A stretch of DNA of 64,000 bases from Flavobacterium swingsii (GCF_900111965.1 NZ_FOJT01000003.1:372001-436000); one strand, 5' to 3'. Positions 26,162 through 36,828 are shown, numbered from the stretch's first letter. The notes: generated by a model from the letters alone, not told the origin. A program made the numbers and translations.

Positions 26162-27151
26162 ATGTCAAGAATACAACAAGCCATAAAAGAAAGAATTCTA
26201 GTTCTAGACGGAGCTATGGGAACCATGCTACAACGCAATAACTTCTCCGAAGAAGATTTTCGCGGCGAACGTTTCAAAGATTTTCCACATCCGTTAAAAG
26301 GGAATAACGATTTATTATCTATAACACAACCCGAAGCGGTCAAAGAAGTTCACAGACAATATTTCCAAGCAGGAGCCGACATTGTCGAAACCAATACATT
26401 CTCGGGAACAACTATCGGAATGGCAGATTATTACCTAGAAGAATATGTTTACGAACTCAATTACGAATCCGCAAAAATAGCCCGTGAAGTAGCTGATGAG
26501 TTTACGGACCGACCACGATTTGTAGCAGGAGCAATCGGACCAACAAACCGAACTGCATCAATGTCTCCAGACGTAAACGATCCAGGATACCGAGCCGTTA
26601 CTTTCGACGATTTACGAATTGCCTACAAACAACAAGCAGAAGCCTTAATCGACGGAGGTTGCGATATTCTATTGGTAGAAACTATTTTTGATACACTAAA
26701 TGCCAAAGCCGCACTTTTTGCCATCGAAGAAGTAAAAGAGGAAAGAAATATCGATATTCCAATCATGGTTTCAGGAACAATAACCGATGCTTCAGGAAGA
26801 ACACTTTCAGGACAAACGGTAGAAGCTTTTTTAATTTCTGTTTCACATATTCCATTATTGAGTGTGGGATTCAATTGCGCTTTGGGAGCCGATTTACTTA
26901 AGCCATATTTACAAACCTTGGCACATAATACTTCATTCAATATCTCGGCACACCCAAATGCGGGATTGCCTAACGCCTTTGGAGAATACGATGAAACACC
27001 TGTACAAATGCAAGCTTTCATCAAAGAATATTTAGACGACAATTTAATAAACATCATAGGTGGTTGTTGCGGAACAACGCCAAATCACATCAAATTGATA
27101 GCAGATATAGCAAAAGAATACAAACCTAGAAAAGCAGAAATACTTGCCTAA
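26162..27151 (+). CDS. metH: Methionine synthase, homocysteine-binding part
   Basis: 329 residues, corresponding to the N-terminal homocysteine methyltransferase module of cobalamin-dependent MetH. The zinc ligands are visible in GFNCALG and [18 protein letters not shown] opens the barrel. The ATG at 26162 is preferred; an in-frame TTG at 26147 comes from repeat-like sequence. The rest of MetH is in the next ORF, which overlaps by one base (TAATG). Such split MetH is seen in other Flavobacteria. Confidence 0.93.
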   Translation: MSRIQQAIKERILVLDGAMGTMLQRNNFSEEDFRGERFKDFPHPLKGNNDLLSITQPEAVKEVHRQYFQAGADIVETNTFSGTTIGMADYYLEEYVYELNYESAKIAREVADEFTDRPRFVAGAIGPTNRTASMSPDVNDPGYRAVTFDDLRIAYKQQAEALIDGGCDILLVETIFDTLNAKAALFAIEEVKEERNIDIPIMVSGTITDASGRTLSGQTVEAFLISVSHIPLLSVGFNCALGADLLKPYLQTLAHNTSFNISAHPNAGLPNAFGEYDETPVQMQAFIKEYLDDNLINIIGGCCGTTPNHIKLIADIAKEYKPRKAEILA

Positions 27152-29832
27152 TGAAAGTGAATCAGAAAAGAAAAAACCTAGTATTATCAGGATTAGAACC
27201 CTTAATCATTACGCCCGAAAGCGTATTTGTGAACGTTGGTGAGCGAACCAATGTTACAGGTTCTAGAAAATTCCTTCGGTTAATCAAGGAAGAAAAATAC
27301 GAAGAAGCACTCAGTATTGCCAAAGAGCAAGTAGAAGGCGGCGCGCAAATCATCGATATTAATATGGATGAAGGAATGCTAGACGGTGTTTATGCCATGA
27401 CAAAATTCCTAAATTTAATCGCTGCCGAACCAGATATTTCTCGTGTGCCCATTATGATCGACAGCTCGAAATGGGAAATCATCGAAGCGGGTCTAAAAGT
27501 CGTGCAAGGAAAGAGTGTCGTAAATTCTATTTCATTAAAAGAAGGTGAAGATCAATTTATTCATCACGCCAAATTGATCAAACGATATGGTGCCGCAGCA
27601 ATTATTATGGCTTTTGATGAGGTTGGTCAAGCTGATAATTATGAACGCAGAGTTGAAATTTGTCAACGTTCGTATGATATTTTGGTAAACAAAGTTGGTT
27701 TCCCTCCGCAAGATATTATTTTCGATTTGAATATATTTCCTGTTGCGACAGGAATGGAAGAACACCGCCTGAATGCTTTGGATTTCTTTAGAGGGACCAA
27801 ATGGGTTCGCGAAAATTTACCACACGCACATATTAGTGGTGGTGTGAGTAATGTTTCTTTCTCGTTTAGAGGAAATGATACAGTTCGGGAAGCAATGCAT
27901 TCGGTTTTCTTGTATCATGCCATCAAGAACGGAATGACAATGGGAATTGTAAACCCGGAGATGTTGTCGATTTATGACGAAATCCCAAAAGATTTATTAG
28001 AACATGTAGAAGATGTAATTCTAAACCGTCGTGACGATGCTACAGAACGTTTGTTAGATTTTGCAGAAAATGTAAAAGGGGATGTAAAGAGCAATGAAAA
28101 AGCAGTTCAAGAATGGCGTTCGGGAACAGTTCAAGAACGAATTACGCATTCCTTAGTAAAAGGAGTCGATGAATTTATAGAAATTGATGTTGAAGAAGCT
28201 CGCCAGGCGGCTACAAAACCTATCGAAGTTATTGAGATCAATTTGATGACGGGAATGAATGTGGTTGGGGATTTGTTTGGTTCGGGTAAAATGTTTTTGC
28301 CGCAAGTGGTAAAATCGGCGCGTGTAATGAAAAAAGCAGTGGCGTATTTATTGCCGTTTATCGAAGCCAGCAAACAAGCTGGAGACAAACAAGGAAATGG
28401 TAAAATCCTGATGGCAACTGTTAAAGGCGATGTACACGACATTGGTAAAAATATTGTTTCGGTAGTATTGGCTTGTAATAATTACGAAATCGTAGATTTA
28501 GGCGTTATGGTGCCTCCCGAAAAAATTATTGCAGCAGCTATAGAACACAACGTAGATATTATTGGATTGAGCGGATTAATCACGCCATCATTAGACGAAA
28601 TGGTTTATCTCGCCAAAGAATTAGATAAAAGAGGGCTGAAAATCCCAATAATGATTGGTGGTGCAACAACGTCTCGTGCGCATACAGCTGTAAAAATTGC
28701 GCCTCAATATAGAGAAACCGTAATTCACGTAAATGATGCTTCGAGAGCCGTAACGGTTGCTGGAAGTTTATTAAATAAGGATAAAAAGATATACGCAAGC
28801 GACATTAGAGCAGAATACGATGCGTTTAGAGAAACGTTTTTGAATCGTTCACGAGACAAAAATTTTCTAACTATTGAGCAAGCTCGTAAAAATAAATTAC
28901 AATTGGATTGGGAGAATTTCACTCCGGTAAAACCAAATGTAATTGGCGAACAAGTTATCGAAGTCGATTTAGATGTTTTGGTTCCGTATATCGATTGGAC
29001 ACCGTTTTTTAGAACATGGGAATTGTTCGGAAAATATCCAGCGATATTAACAGACAATGTAGTTGGAGAACAAGCCACTTCCGTTTTTGCGGATGCGCAG
29101 GAAATGTTGGAAGTAATTTTGAGAGAAAAGAAACTAACAGCCAAAGGGATTTATGGAATTTTCCCTGCCAATCAAGTAAACGATGATGATATAGAATTGA
29201 CTGATGAAAACGGAAAAATTTTGGAGAAGTTCTTGACGTTGCGTCAGCAATCACAAAAAACAAAAGGAGCGCCAAATATTGCTCTTTCTGATTTTATTGC
29301 TCCAAAAGACAGCGGTAAAACTGATTATATGGGAGCATTTTGTGTAACGACTGGTTTTGGTGTCGATGAATGGGCTGCCGAATTCGAAAAGAATTTAGAC
29401 GATTACAATTCGATTATGGTCAAAGCATTGGCGGACCGTTTCGCAGAAGCATTCGCAGAATATTTACACGAAAAAATCCGTAAAGAAATTTGGGGTTATG
29501 CCTCCGATGAGGTTTTAAGCAAGGAAGCACTTATTGAAGAAGGCTACAAAGGAATTCGTCCAGCACCAGGTTATCCAGCTTGTCCAGATCATTTAGAAAA
29601 ACCAACTATTTGGAAATTGCTAAATGTAGAACAAGAAATTGGAGTGACCTTAACCGAAAGCATGGCAATGTGGCCCGCTTCTTCGGTTTCGGGTTATTAT
29701 TTTGGGAATCCAGAAAGTAAGTATTTTGGACTTGGAAAAATAAAAGAAGATCAAGTTATCGATTACGCCAAAAGAAGAAATGTTTCAACCGAAGTCGCCT
29801 CAAAATGGCTGAATCCAAATATTGCAGATTGA
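27151..29832 (+). CDS. metH: Methionine synthase, folate-, B12- and activation-domain part
   Basis: 893 residues. Domain order: pterin/5-methyl-THF binding ([15 protein letters not shown] at about 27-41), B12 cap, B12-binding domain with the cobalt-ligand motif DVHDIGKNI (about residue 427) followed by [10 protein letters not shown] and GGATTSRAH, and the C-terminal SAM-dependent reactivation domain with [12 protein letters not shown]. Together with the upstream ORF it makes methionine from homocysteine. Controlled by the SAM-I riboswitch. Confidence 0.96.
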   Translation: MKVNQKRKNLVLSGLEPLIITPESVFVNVGERTNVTGSRKFLRLIKEEKYEEALSIAKEQVEGGAQIIDINMDEGMLDGVYAMTKFLNLIAAEPDISRVPIMIDSSKWEIIEAGLKVVQGKSVVNSISLKEGEDQFIHHAKLIKRYGAAAIIMAFDEVGQADNYERRVEICQRSYDILVNKVGFPPQDIIFDLNIFPVATGMEEHRLNALDFFRGTKWVRENLPHAHISGGVSNVSFSFRGNDTVREAMHSVFLYHAIKNGMTMGIVNPEMLSIYDEIPKDLLEHVEDVILNRRDDATERLLDFAENVKGDVKSNEKAVQEWRSGTVQERITHSLVKGVDEFIEIDVEEARQAATKPIEVIEINLMTGMNVVGDLFGSGKMFLPQVVKSARVMKKAVAYLLPFIEASKQAGDKQGNGKILMATVKGDVHDIGKNIVSVVLACNNYEIVDLGVMVPPEKIIAAAIEHNVDIIGLSGLITPSLDEMVYLAKELDKRGLKIPIMIGGATTSRAHTAVKIAPQYRETVIHVNDASRAVTVAGSLLNKDKKIYASDIRAEYDAFRETFLNRSRDKNFLTIEQARKNKLQLDWENFTPVKPNVIGEQVIEVDLDVLVPYIDWTPFFRTWELFGKYPAILTDNVVGEQATSVFADAQEMLEVILREKKLTAKGIYGIFPANQVNDDDIELTDENGKILEKFLTLRQQSQKTKGAPNIALSDFIAPKDSGKTDYMGAFCVTTGFGVDEWAAEFEKNLDDYNSIMVKALADRFAEAFAEYLHEKIRKEIWGYASDEVLSKEALIEEGYKGIRPAPGYPACPDHLEKPTIWKLLNVEQEIGVTLTESMAMWPASSVSGYYFGNPESKYFGLGKIKEDQVIDYAKRRNVSTEVASKWLNPNIAD

Positions 29833-29887
29833 TGATTTTAGTATTTTTAAATCTAAAATCATAATGCTAAAATTCTAAAATTTAAAA

Positions 29888-30844
29888 ATGAAAGTAACGC
29901 AACATATAGAAAACGCTCAAGGAAAACCACTTTTTTCTTTCGAAATATTACCACCGCTAAAAGGACAAAACATACAATCTATTTTTGATAGTATCGATCC
30001 ATTAATGGAATTTAATCCACCATTTATAGACGTAACTTACCATCGGGAAGAATACGAATACAAGGAATTACCTAGCGGATTGTTAGAAAAAAAGATTGTA
30101 AAAAAACGTCCAGGAACGGTCGGGATTTGTGCTGCGATTCAAAATAAATACCGTGTAGATGCCATTCCGCATATTTTATGTGGCGGTTTTAATAGAGAAG
30201 ACACTGAGAATTTATTGATAGATTTGGATTTTCTAGACATCGATAATGTGGTGGCATTGCGTGGAGATGCGTTAAAAAACGAAATTTATTTTAAGGCAGA
30301 AAAAGCAGGGAATCAATACGCATCAGAATTGGTTACACAAATCGCCAACTTAAACAAAGGAATTTATCTTGATGAAGATTTGCAAAACTCGTCATCAACG
30401 AATTTTTGTATCGGAATTGCAGGTTATCCCGAAAAACACATGGAAGCACCAAGTGTAGATAGCGATGTTCATTTCCTAAAGCAAAAAATAAAAAACGGAG
30501 CGCAATATATCATCACGCAAATGTTTTTCGACAACAAAAAATTCTTCGATTTTGTCGCAAAATGCCGTGCGGCAGGCATCACAATTCCTATCATTCCAGG
30601 ATTAAAACCTATTGCGACAAAAAAACAATTAAACCTTATTCCGCACCGATTCAGTGTGCAATTACCAGACGATTTAATTATGGCGGTAGTAAAAGCAAAC
30701 GATAACGATGCCGTAAAGCAAATAGGAATCGAGTGGTGTACTGAACAAAGTAAAGAATTGGTTGCGGCAGGAATCCCAGTTTTACATTATTATTCGATGG
30801 GAAAAGCAGAAAATATCAAAGCGATTGCAAGAGAAGTTTTTTAG
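29888..30844 (+). CDS. metF: 5,10-Methylenetetrahydrofolate reductase
   Basis: 318 residues. It produces the methyl-THF that MetH uses. The N-terminal FSFEILPPLKG, DVTYHREE and ALRGD segments, the catalytic/FAD-binding parts, and the IIPGLKPI region are typical of the FAD-dependent MetF barrel. It lies 55 nt after metH; the spacer has a TGATTTTAG / CTAAAATCA hairpin (29833-29861) without a U-tract. Confidence 0.96.
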   Translation: MKVTQHIENAQGKPLFSFEILPPLKGQNIQSIFDSIDPLMEFNPPFIDVTYHREEYEYKELPSGLLEKKIVKKRPGTVGICAAIQNKYRVDAIPHILCGGFNREDTENLLIDLDFLDIDNVVALRGDALKNEIYFKAEKAGNQYASELVTQIANLNKGIYLDEDLQNSSSTNFCIGIAGYPEKHMEAPSVDSDVHFLKQKIKNGAQYIITQMFFDNKKFFDFVAKCRAAGITIPIIPGLKPIATKKQLNLIPHRFSVQLPDDLIMAVVKANDNDAVKQIGIEWCTEQSKELVAAGIPVLHYYSMGKAENIKAIAREVF

Positions 30845-30845
30845 G

Positions 30846-30924
30846 AGCTATTTCCAGCTATTCGTTACAATCTTTTGTGCTGAAGAAAAATCAGCACAAA
30901 AGGATTTCCTCTACTATCTGGGCT
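30846..30924 (+). repeat. Dispersed hairpin repeat, copy 4
   Basis: The best-formed copy: AGC/GCT ends, CCAG pairing CTGG, and inner hairpin AATCTTTTGTGCTGA / TCAGCACAAAAGGATT. It starts directly after the metF stop codon and lies between two convergent genes. Confidence 0.88.
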
Positions 30925-30930
30925 AAAAAA

Positions 30931-30971
30931 AAATCCGTGAAAATCAGCTTAATCCGTGTCATCCGCGTGCC
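30931..30971 (+). repeat. ATCCGCG spacer repeat, copy 2
   Basis: AAATCCGTG, AATCCGTG and TCATCCGCG in series, related to 24072-24115. Confidence 0.6.
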
Positions 30972-30984
30972 ATTTTTCCGAAAC

Positions 30985-31881
30985 TTACTTCGTCATTTCT
31001 CTAAAAATACTTTCTAAATTCTTATTTTTCAAATTCAACTGTAAAGTTTTTAGTCCATTTTCGTGAGCAAAATCGAAAACCACGGGACGCATATCGGTTT
31101 CGGTTGTAAAAGAAAGCTCCCAAACCAAATCATGTAAATTTTTATACGATTGAATATTTGGTAAAGTATCAAATAATTTTTCGTCAATGACTTTATCAAA
31201 TTCAACTTCGATAATTTGTTCTGTTTTTTCGGCAACCAATAAATCAAGATTCTTGTCGGTAACAATTTTTCCGTGATTTATAATAATAACTCTGTCGCAA
31301 ATCGCTTCCACTTCTTGCATGATGTGTGTCGATAGGAAAACAGTTTTGTCTTTGCCAATATTTTTTATCAATTCACGAATTTCAACCAGTTGGTTTGGGT
31401 CTAATCCTGTGGTTGGTTCATCAAGAATTAAAACATCAGGATTGTGCAAAAGCGCAGTCGCTAATCCTACACGCTGGCGATAACCTTTAGATAGTTGACC
31501 AATTTTCTTATGACTCTCAGGCGATAAACCTGTCAAAAAAATCACTTCTTCAATACGAGATTTTGCTACTTTATAAACATCGGCATTAAAAGCCAAATAT
31601 TCTCGAACATACAAATCCAAATACAACGGATTGTGTTCTGGTAAATACCCAACCGATTTCTGAACTTCCAATTGATTTGTATTTACATCAAATCCATTTA
31701 CAATTGCCGAACCTTCGTCAGCATTAATATAAGTTGTCAAAATTTTCATTAAAGTCGATTTTCCAGCGCCATTTGGACCAAGAAAACCTACAATTTCTCC
31801 TTTTTTTACCGAGAAAGAAATAGTATCTAACGCTTTTTGCGTTCCGTAATTTTTAGAAATATTTTGAACTTCGATTGACAT
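30985..31881 (-). CDS. gldA: Gliding-motility ABC transporter ATPase GldA
   Basis: 298 residues. The ABC ATPase motifs are complete: Walker A GPNGAGKST (about residue 34), signature LSKGYRQRVGLA, Walker B VLILDEPTTGLD, and the switch His in LSTHIMQEV. Length, and the C-terminal extension of about 90 residues after the ATPase domain, match GldA of Flavobacterium, which works with GldF and GldG in gliding. The ATG at 31881 is chosen; the longer frame to 31923 adds 14 unlikely residues. gldF/gldG are not in this window. Confidence 0.88.
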   Translation of the reverse strand: MSIEVQNISKNYGTQKALDTISFSVKKGEIVGFLGPNGAGKSTLMKILTTYINADEGSAIVNGFDVNTNQLEVQKSVGYLPEHNPLYLDLYVREYLAFNADVYKVAKSRIEEVIFLTGLSPESHKKIGQLSKGYRQRVGLATALLHNPDVLILDEPTTGLDPNQLVEIRELIKNIGKDKTVFLSTHIMQEVEAICDRVIIINHGKIVTDKNLDLLVAEKTEQIIEVEFDKVIDEKLFDTLPNIQSYKNLHDLVWELSFTTETDMRPVVFDFAHENGLKTLQLNLKNKNLESIFREMTK

Positions 31882-31959
31882 AATTCGTGATTTGTAGCAA
31901 AAGTAAGAAGAAAATAGTATCAAAAATTTCGATAAACTTATTTTTTTGTAAAAATGTAT

Positions 31960-31986
31960 TTTGCTATCATTTTTTCAGTAAGTTTG
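31960..31986 (+). promoter_or_regulatory. Promoter of the aromatic operon leader
   Basis: TTTG (31960-31963), a 15-nt spacer, and TAAGTTTG (31979-31986). It is 25 nt upstream of the leader ORF. Confidence 0.65.
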
Positions 31987-32011
31987 TCATTCAAATCGCT
32001 CATATAAAGCA

Positions 32012-32095
32012 ATGATTACAAATAATACATTTTTTAGCAACAATTCTTTTTATTTCTATTGGAACATAGGAAGGGATTGTTATATGGTTATTTGA
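32012..32095 (+). CDS. Phe/Tyr-rich leader peptide (aromatic operon attenuator)
   Basis: A 27-codon ORF whose first part reads MITNNTFFSNNSFYFYW: Phe at 7, 8, 13 and 15, Tyr at 14 and 16, Trp at 17, and a later Tyr. GGGATTGT (32073-32080, codons 21-23) can pair with ACAATCCC (32124-32131), the 5' side of the terminator, with further ATAT pairing after a one-base bulge. This is the expected antiterminator. It is comparable in design to the enteric pheA leader but not related in sequence. Confidence 0.82.
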   Translation: MITNNTFFSNNSFYFYWNIGRDCYMVI

Positions 32096-32125
32096 TTAGA
32101 AAATTAAATTGAAAATATAATATAC

Positions 32126-32154
32126 AATCCCGTCTTTTAGGCGGGATTTTTTTT
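32126..32154 (+). terminator. Attenuator terminator before pheA
   Basis: Stem AATCCCGTC / GGCGGGATT with a short T-rich loop and a run of eight T, ending 8 nt before the pheA start. Confidence 0.92.
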
Positions 32155-32161
32155 GCTCATT

Positions 32162-32992
32162 ATGGAAATAAAAAAAATCGCAATTCAGGGAATAGAAGGC
32201 TCGTTTCACCATCAGGTTGCAGCGACTTTGTTCGACAAAAATCTTTCTTTAGATGAATGTATGTCGTTTGAACTTTTAGTAAGAAGTCTCAAAGAAAATA
32301 CCTCGCAAAAAGGAATTATGGCTTTAGAAAACTCTATTGCGGGTTCGATAATTCCAAATTATGCACTTATAGATAGTAATGATTTGCATATTATTGGCGA
32401 ACATTATCTAGATATTAGTATGAATCTTATGGTGCTAAAAGGTCAAAAAATAGAGGATATTACCGAAGTGCATTCACACCCAATCGCCTTGTTGCAATGT
32501 GCCGTTTTTTTTAATAAATATCCACATATTAAACTCGTAGAAAGTGGAGATACTGCCGAAACTGCCAGAAGAATTCAACAGCAAAAACTAATGGGAATTG
32601 GAGCAGTTGCCAGTCCAATTGCTGCTCAATTATACGATTTAGAGATTTTAGCTTCAGGGATTCATACCGTAAAAAGTAACAAAACGAGATTCGTTATTGT
32701 AAAAACTCAAAATACGATAAGGAATAAAGAAGAGATTAATAAAGCCTCTATAAAATTTGAACTCGACGATACTGCTGGAAATTTAGCTACAATTCTAAAT
32801 GTGATGAATAATTGTAAATTAAATTTAACGAAGATTCAATCGATGCCGATAATCGAAACGCCATTTAAGTATTCATTTTTTGTAGATGTGGTTTTCGAAA
32901 AATACAAACATTACGAAAAAGCGAAGAAAATTTTAGAATTAATGACAACCCATTTCAAAGTTTTAGGCGAATACAAAAAAGGAGAACAATGA
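32162..32992 (+). CDS. pheA: Prephenate dehydratase
   Basis: 276 residues. It converts prephenate to phenylpyruvate. The periplasmic-binding-like catalytic domain (residues 1-185) includes the NKTRFVIV motif with the catalytic TRF, and a C-terminal ACT domain (about 195-276, AGNLATILNVM) is the likely Phe sensor. There is no chorismate mutase fused here; that activity is on the DAHP synthase two genes downstream. ATG 32162 is preferred over a TTG nine bases earlier that lies in the terminator. Overlaps the next gene by 4 nt. Confidence 0.95.
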   Translation: MEIKKIAIQGIEGSFHHQVAATLFDKNLSLDECMSFELLVRSLKENTSQKGIMALENSIAGSIIPNYALIDSNDLHIIGEHYLDISMNLMVLKGQKIEDITEVHSHPIALLQCAVFFNKYPHIKLVESGDTAETARRIQQQKLMGIGAVASPIAAQLYDLEILASGIHTVKSNKTRFVIVKTQNTIRNKEEINKASIKFELDDTAGNLATILNVMNNCKLNLTKIQSMPIIETPFKYSFFVDVVFEKYKHYEKAKKILELMTTHFKVLGEYKKGEQ

Positions 32993-34158
32993 TAACAATA
33001 GCAAACAGATTAAAAACCGTCGAAGAATATTACTTTTCATCAAAATTGAGGGAAGTACGGGAACTCATTGCACAAGGAAAACCTATTGTAAATATGGGAA
33101 TTGGAAGTCCGGATTTGCAACCGTCAAAATTAGTTGTCCGAGCAATTCAAAATGCTATGTGTGATAATGTCGCGCATCAATATCAATCCTATCAAGGTTT
33201 GCCAGAATTAAGACAGGAAATGGCAAACTTTTACAAAAATAATTTTCAAGTCGATTTGAATTTTAATAATGAGATTTTACCGCTAATAGGTTCTAAAGAA
33301 GGAATTATGCATATTTCACTCGCTTTTCTCAATGAAGGAGACGAAGTTTTAATCCCAAATCCAGGATATCCAACGTATACTTCGGTAACAAATTTAGTAG
33401 GAGCAAAACCTGTTTTTTATGATTTGATAGCAGAAAATAATTGGGAACCCAATTTTGAAGCTTTAGAAAAAACAGATTTAACCAAAGTAAAACTCATGTG
33501 GGTAAATTATCCAAATATGCCAACGGGAGCAACTGGAAGCTTATATTTGTTTGAAAAATTAGTCGCTTTCGCCAAAAAGCATCAAATATTAATCATAAAT
33601 GACAATCCGTATAGTTTTGTTTTAAATGACAATCCAATTTCGATTTTGCAAGTAACAGGAGCAAAAGAAGTTGTGTTAGAGTTAAATTCATTATCTAAAA
33701 CCTACAATATGGCGGGTTGGCGAGTGGGAATGGTTTCTGGAAATTCAAAATATATCGACGCAATTTTGAAAGTAAAAAGCAATATGGATTCGGGCATGTT
33801 TTACGGAATCCAAAAAGGAGCCATCGAAGCATTGAAATTAGATAAATCTTGGTTTGACGAACAAAATAAAATTTATCACAAGCGTAGAAATTTAGTTTTT
33901 CAACTAGCAGACAAACTAAAATGTACGTACGATAAAAATGCAGTTGGACTATTTGTCTGGGCAAAATTACCAATAGGAATAACTAATTCTGAGGATTTTG
34001 TAGATGAATTATTGTATGAAAAAGATTTATTTATCACGCCAGGAACAATTTTTGGAAACAACGGAGAAGGTTATGTTAGATTTTCCCTATGTATTTCCGA
34101 AGAAAAAATTAAAGAAGTTTTATCAAGAATTTTGATAGAAGAACAAATTCATTTATAA
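32989..34158 (+). CDS. PLP-dependent class I/II aminotransferase
   Basis: 389 residues. Fold-type I aminotransferase with the PLP lysine in SLSKTYNMAGWRVGM (about residue 235), NPGYPTY, NYPNMPTGA and NDNPYSF. From its place between pheA and DAHP synthase it probably transaminates phenylpyruvate and/or hydroxyphenylpyruvate. Confidence 0.9.
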   Translation: MITIANRLKTVEEYYFSSKLREVRELIAQGKPIVNMGIGSPDLQPSKLVVRAIQNAMCDNVAHQYQSYQGLPELRQEMANFYKNNFQVDLNFNNEILPLIGSKEGIMHISLAFLNEGDEVLIPNPGYPTYTSVTNLVGAKPVFYDLIAENNWEPNFEALEKTDLTKVKLMWVNYPNMPTGATGSLYLFEKLVAFAKKHQILIINDNPYSFVLNDNPISILQVTGAKEVVLELNSLSKTYNMAGWRVGMVSGNSKYIDAILKVKSNMDSGMFYGIQKGAIEALKLDKSWFDEQNKIYHKRRNLVFQLADKLKCTYDKNAVGLFVWAKLPIGITNSEDFVDELLYEKDLFITPGTIFGNNGEGYVRFSLCISEEKIKEVLSRILIEEQIHL

Positions 34159-34178
34159 TTTTGTAACAAACACAAACT

Positions 34179-35261
34179 ATGGAAAATAGTATCTCATTAC
34201 GCACTTGGTTAGACGATTTCAAATTATCACATCCGTTAGTAATTGCGGGACCTTGCAGTGCCGAAACTGAAGAACAAGTATTGAAAATTGCACACGAATT
34301 AAAAAAATCCGATGTGAGTATTTTTCGTGCAGGAATCTGGAAACCACGAACGCGTCCAGGTGGATTTGAAGGTGTTGGTGAAATTGGACTTAAATGGTTA
34401 CAAAAAGCCAAAGCCGAAACAGGTTTGCTTATGGCAATCGAAGTAGCAAATGCCACGCATGTAAAACTAGCATTAGAACACGATATTGATGTTTTGTGGA
34501 TTGGCGCTCGAACAACCGTAAATCCTTTTGCAGTTCAGGAAATTGCCGATGCTTTACAAAATACAGACAAAATAGTATTGGTAAAAAACCCTGTAAATCC
34601 AGATTTAGCTTTGTGGATTGGCGGCGTAGAGCGTTTGTATAATGCAGGAATCAAAAAATTAGGAGTTATTCACAGAGGGTTTTCCACCTACGAAAAAACA
34701 AAATATCGAAACATTCCAGAATGGCAAATTGCAATCGAATTGCAAAGTCGTTTCCCGGATTTACCATTAATAATCGATCCGTCTCATATAACAGGAAACC
34801 GAAATATGATTCAGGAAGTGTCACAACAAGCACTCGATTTAAATTATGATGGATTAATTATCGAAACCCATACCGATCCAGATAATGCTTGGAGCGACGC
34901 AGCACAGCAAGTAACACCAACTGTTTTGAAACAAATTTTCGAGGATTTGAAAGTCAAAAAAATGACCGTTGAAGAAGATGGCTATAACACCGAAATGATA
35001 AAATTACGAGCGAATATTGATATTTATGATAGCAAAATTTTAGAAATTTTAGGGAACAGAATGAAAGTTTCTGAACAAATAGGAGCGCTTAAAAAAGCAA
35101 ATAATGTTGCCGTTTTACAAAACAAACGATGGAACGAAATCCTAGGGAAAATGATTTTAGACGGAGAAGAAAAAGGGCTAAGCGAAGAATTTATCTTAAA
35201 AATGTTTAAAGCCATTCACCAAGAAAGTATTACGCATCAGGAGAAAATAATTAATTCCTAA
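34179..35261 (+). CDS. DAHP synthase (type I-beta) fused to chorismate mutase type II
   Basis: 360 residues. Residues 1 to about 255 are a KDO8P/DAHP synthase barrel (IAGPCSAET, KPRTRPGGFEG, IDPSHITGNR), catalysing the first step of the shikimate pathway. Residues about 265-355 are an AroQ-type chorismate mutase (LRANIDIYDSKILEILGNRM). The combination lets aromatic end products feed back on both the first and the branch-point step. No prephenate dehydrogenase gene lies next to it. Confidence 0.94.
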   Translation: MENSISLRTWLDDFKLSHPLVIAGPCSAETEEQVLKIAHELKKSDVSIFRAGIWKPRTRPGGFEGVGEIGLKWLQKAKAETGLLMAIEVANATHVKLALEHDIDVLWIGARTTVNPFAVQEIADALQNTDKIVLVKNPVNPDLALWIGGVERLYNAGIKKLGVIHRGFSTYEKTKYRNIPEWQIAIELQSRFPDLPLIIDPSHITGNRNMIQEVSQQALDLNYDGLIIETHTDPDNAWSDAAQQVTPTVLKQIFEDLKVKKMTVEEDGYNTEMIKLRANIDIYDSKILEILGNRMKVSEQIGALKKANNVAVLQNKRWNEILGKMILDGEEKGLSEEFILKMFKAIHQESITHQEKIINS

Positions 35262-35280
35262 TTTTAAATGTTGAATTTTA

Positions 35281-35322
35281 AATTTTAAATGTCAAATTAC
35301 CGTAATTTTGACATTTAAAATT
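35281..35322. repeat. 16-bp inverted repeat in the spacer before rsgA
   Basis: AATTTTAAATGTCAAA (35281-35296) and its exact reverse complement (35307-35322), 10-nt loop. Flanked by more AT-rich TTTAAATG/AATTCAAAATTC text. No T-run, so not a classical terminator. Confidence 0.7.
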
Positions 35323-35350
35323 TAGAATTCAAAATTCATAAAAAATATTA

Positions 35351-36334
35351 ATGACAGGACTCGTTTATAAATCTACAGGAAGTTGGTACACTGTAAAATC
35401 TTTACAAGGAGATTTTATGGAATGTCGTATAAAAGGAAAATTCCGAATGAAAGGAATCAAAAGCACCAACCCAATTGCTGTGGGCGATGTTGTCGATTAT
35501 GATTTAGATGAAAATTCCGATGTAGTTACAGGAACGATTACAAATATTCACGACAGAAAAAATTATATCGTTCGTAAATCGGTTAATTTATCGCATCAAA
35601 TGCACATTATTGCATCAAATTTAGATTATGTTTTTTTATTAATTACGATAAATAATCCGCCAACAACAACCAATTTTATAGACCGTTTTCTTGTTACTGC
35701 CGAAGCTTACGGAATAGAAACTATTCTGGTTTTTAATAAAATAGATACTTACGACGACGCAATGCTCGACGAGCAATTGTTTATGCAATATATCTATCAG
35801 CAAATTGGATACAAATGTTTGCGAGTTTCATCGACCGAAGGAAAAGGAATCGAGGAATTAAAGGAAATAATGAAAGGCAAAGTGACCATGTTTTCAGGAC
35901 ATTCGGGTGTAGGAAAGTCAACTTTAGTCAATGCGATGGAACCAAGTTTGCACCTAAAAACCAAAACAATTTCCGAACAAAGTAAGCAAGGACAACACAC
36001 AACCACATTTGCCGAAATGTATGATTTGTCTTTTGGTGCACAAATTATAGACACGCCAGGAATAAAAGGTTTTGGAATTGTAGATATGCAAAAAGAAGAA
36101 ATTTCAGGTTATTTCCCAGAATTTTTCAAACTAAAAGATCAATGCAAATTTAATAATTGTTTGCACAAAGACGAACCAAAATGTGCTGTCAAAGAAGCGC
36201 TAGAAAAAGACGAAATTTCCTATTCACGATACAATAGTTATCTAAAAATCCTAGAAGGCGATGACGAAACCTATCGAACTGATATTTATAATGACGACCG
36301 AATTGCGAGTGATGAAACGAGAAATAAAAATTAG
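35351..36334 (+). CDS. rsgA: Ribosome small subunit-dependent GTPase A
   Basis: 327 residues, circularly permuted GTPase acting in 30S ribosome maturation. An N-terminal OB-fold (1-70) is followed by G4 NKID (about residue 122), G1 GHSGVGKST (about 187), G3 DTPGIKGFG, and a C-terminal zinc motif C-x4-C-x-H-x5-C (CKFNNCLHKDEPKC, about 262-275). Confidence 0.96.
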   Translation: MTGLVYKSTGSWYTVKSLQGDFMECRIKGKFRMKGIKSTNPIAVGDVVDYDLDENSDVVTGTITNIHDRKNYIVRKSVNLSHQMHIIASNLDYVFLLITINNPPTTTNFIDRFLVTAEAYGIETILVFNKIDTYDDAMLDEQLFMQYIYQQIGYKCLRVSSTEGKGIEELKEIMKGKVTMFSGHSGVGKSTLVNAMEPSLHLKTKTISEQSKQGQHTTTFAEMYDLSFGAQIIDTPGIKGFGIVDMQKEEISGYFPEFFKLKDQCKFNNCLHKDEPKCAVKEALEKDEISYSRYNSYLKILEGDDETYRTDIYNDDRIASDETRNKN

Positions 36335-36340
36335 TAAATA

Positions 36341-36793
36341 GTGAAAGCTGTAATCCAAAGAGTTTCTCAAGCATCAGTAACAATCGATTCTAAAATTGTA
36401 GCTGAAATCCAAAAAGGATTATTAATTCTTGTAGGAATTGAAGACTCAGACAATCAAGAAGACATTATTTGGCTAACATCAAAAATTATAAATCTTCGCA
36501 TTTTTGCCGATGAAAATGATGTAATGAACCTTTCGGTGAAAGATATAAACGGCGAAATTATTGTCGTTTCTCAATTTACACTTCACGCTTCGACCAAAAA
36601 AGGAAATCGTCCAAGTTATATAAAAGCATCAAAACCAGAAACCGCCATTCCGTTATACGAGAGTTTCGTAAAACAATTAGAAACCGAATTAGGTAACAAA
36701 ATACAAACAGGAATTTTTGGAGCAGATATGCAAGTTTCTCTAGTAAATGATGGGCCAGTAACCATAATTATAGATAGTAAAAATAAAGAGTAA
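36341..36793 (+). CDS. dtd: D-aminoacyl-tRNA deacylase
   Basis: 150 residues, full length. It removes D-amino acids from charged tRNA. MKAVIQRVSQASVTID, the catalytic SQFTLHAST (Thr), and GRPS-like GNRPSY are present; the C-terminal cross-subunit G-P motif is NDGPVT. The start is GTG at 36341, six bases after rsgA; it is fixed by the conserved N-terminus. Confidence 0.96.
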   Translation: MKAVIQRVSQASVTIDSKIVAEIQKGLLILVGIEDSDNQEDIIWLTSKIINLRIFADENDVMNLSVKDINGEIIVVSQFTLHASTKKGNRPSYIKASKPETAIPLYESFVKQLETELGNKIQTGIFGADMQVSLVNDGPVTIIIDSKNKE

Positions 36794-36828
36794 TATTATG
36801 TACTCTCACATTTGCATAAATTCACACC

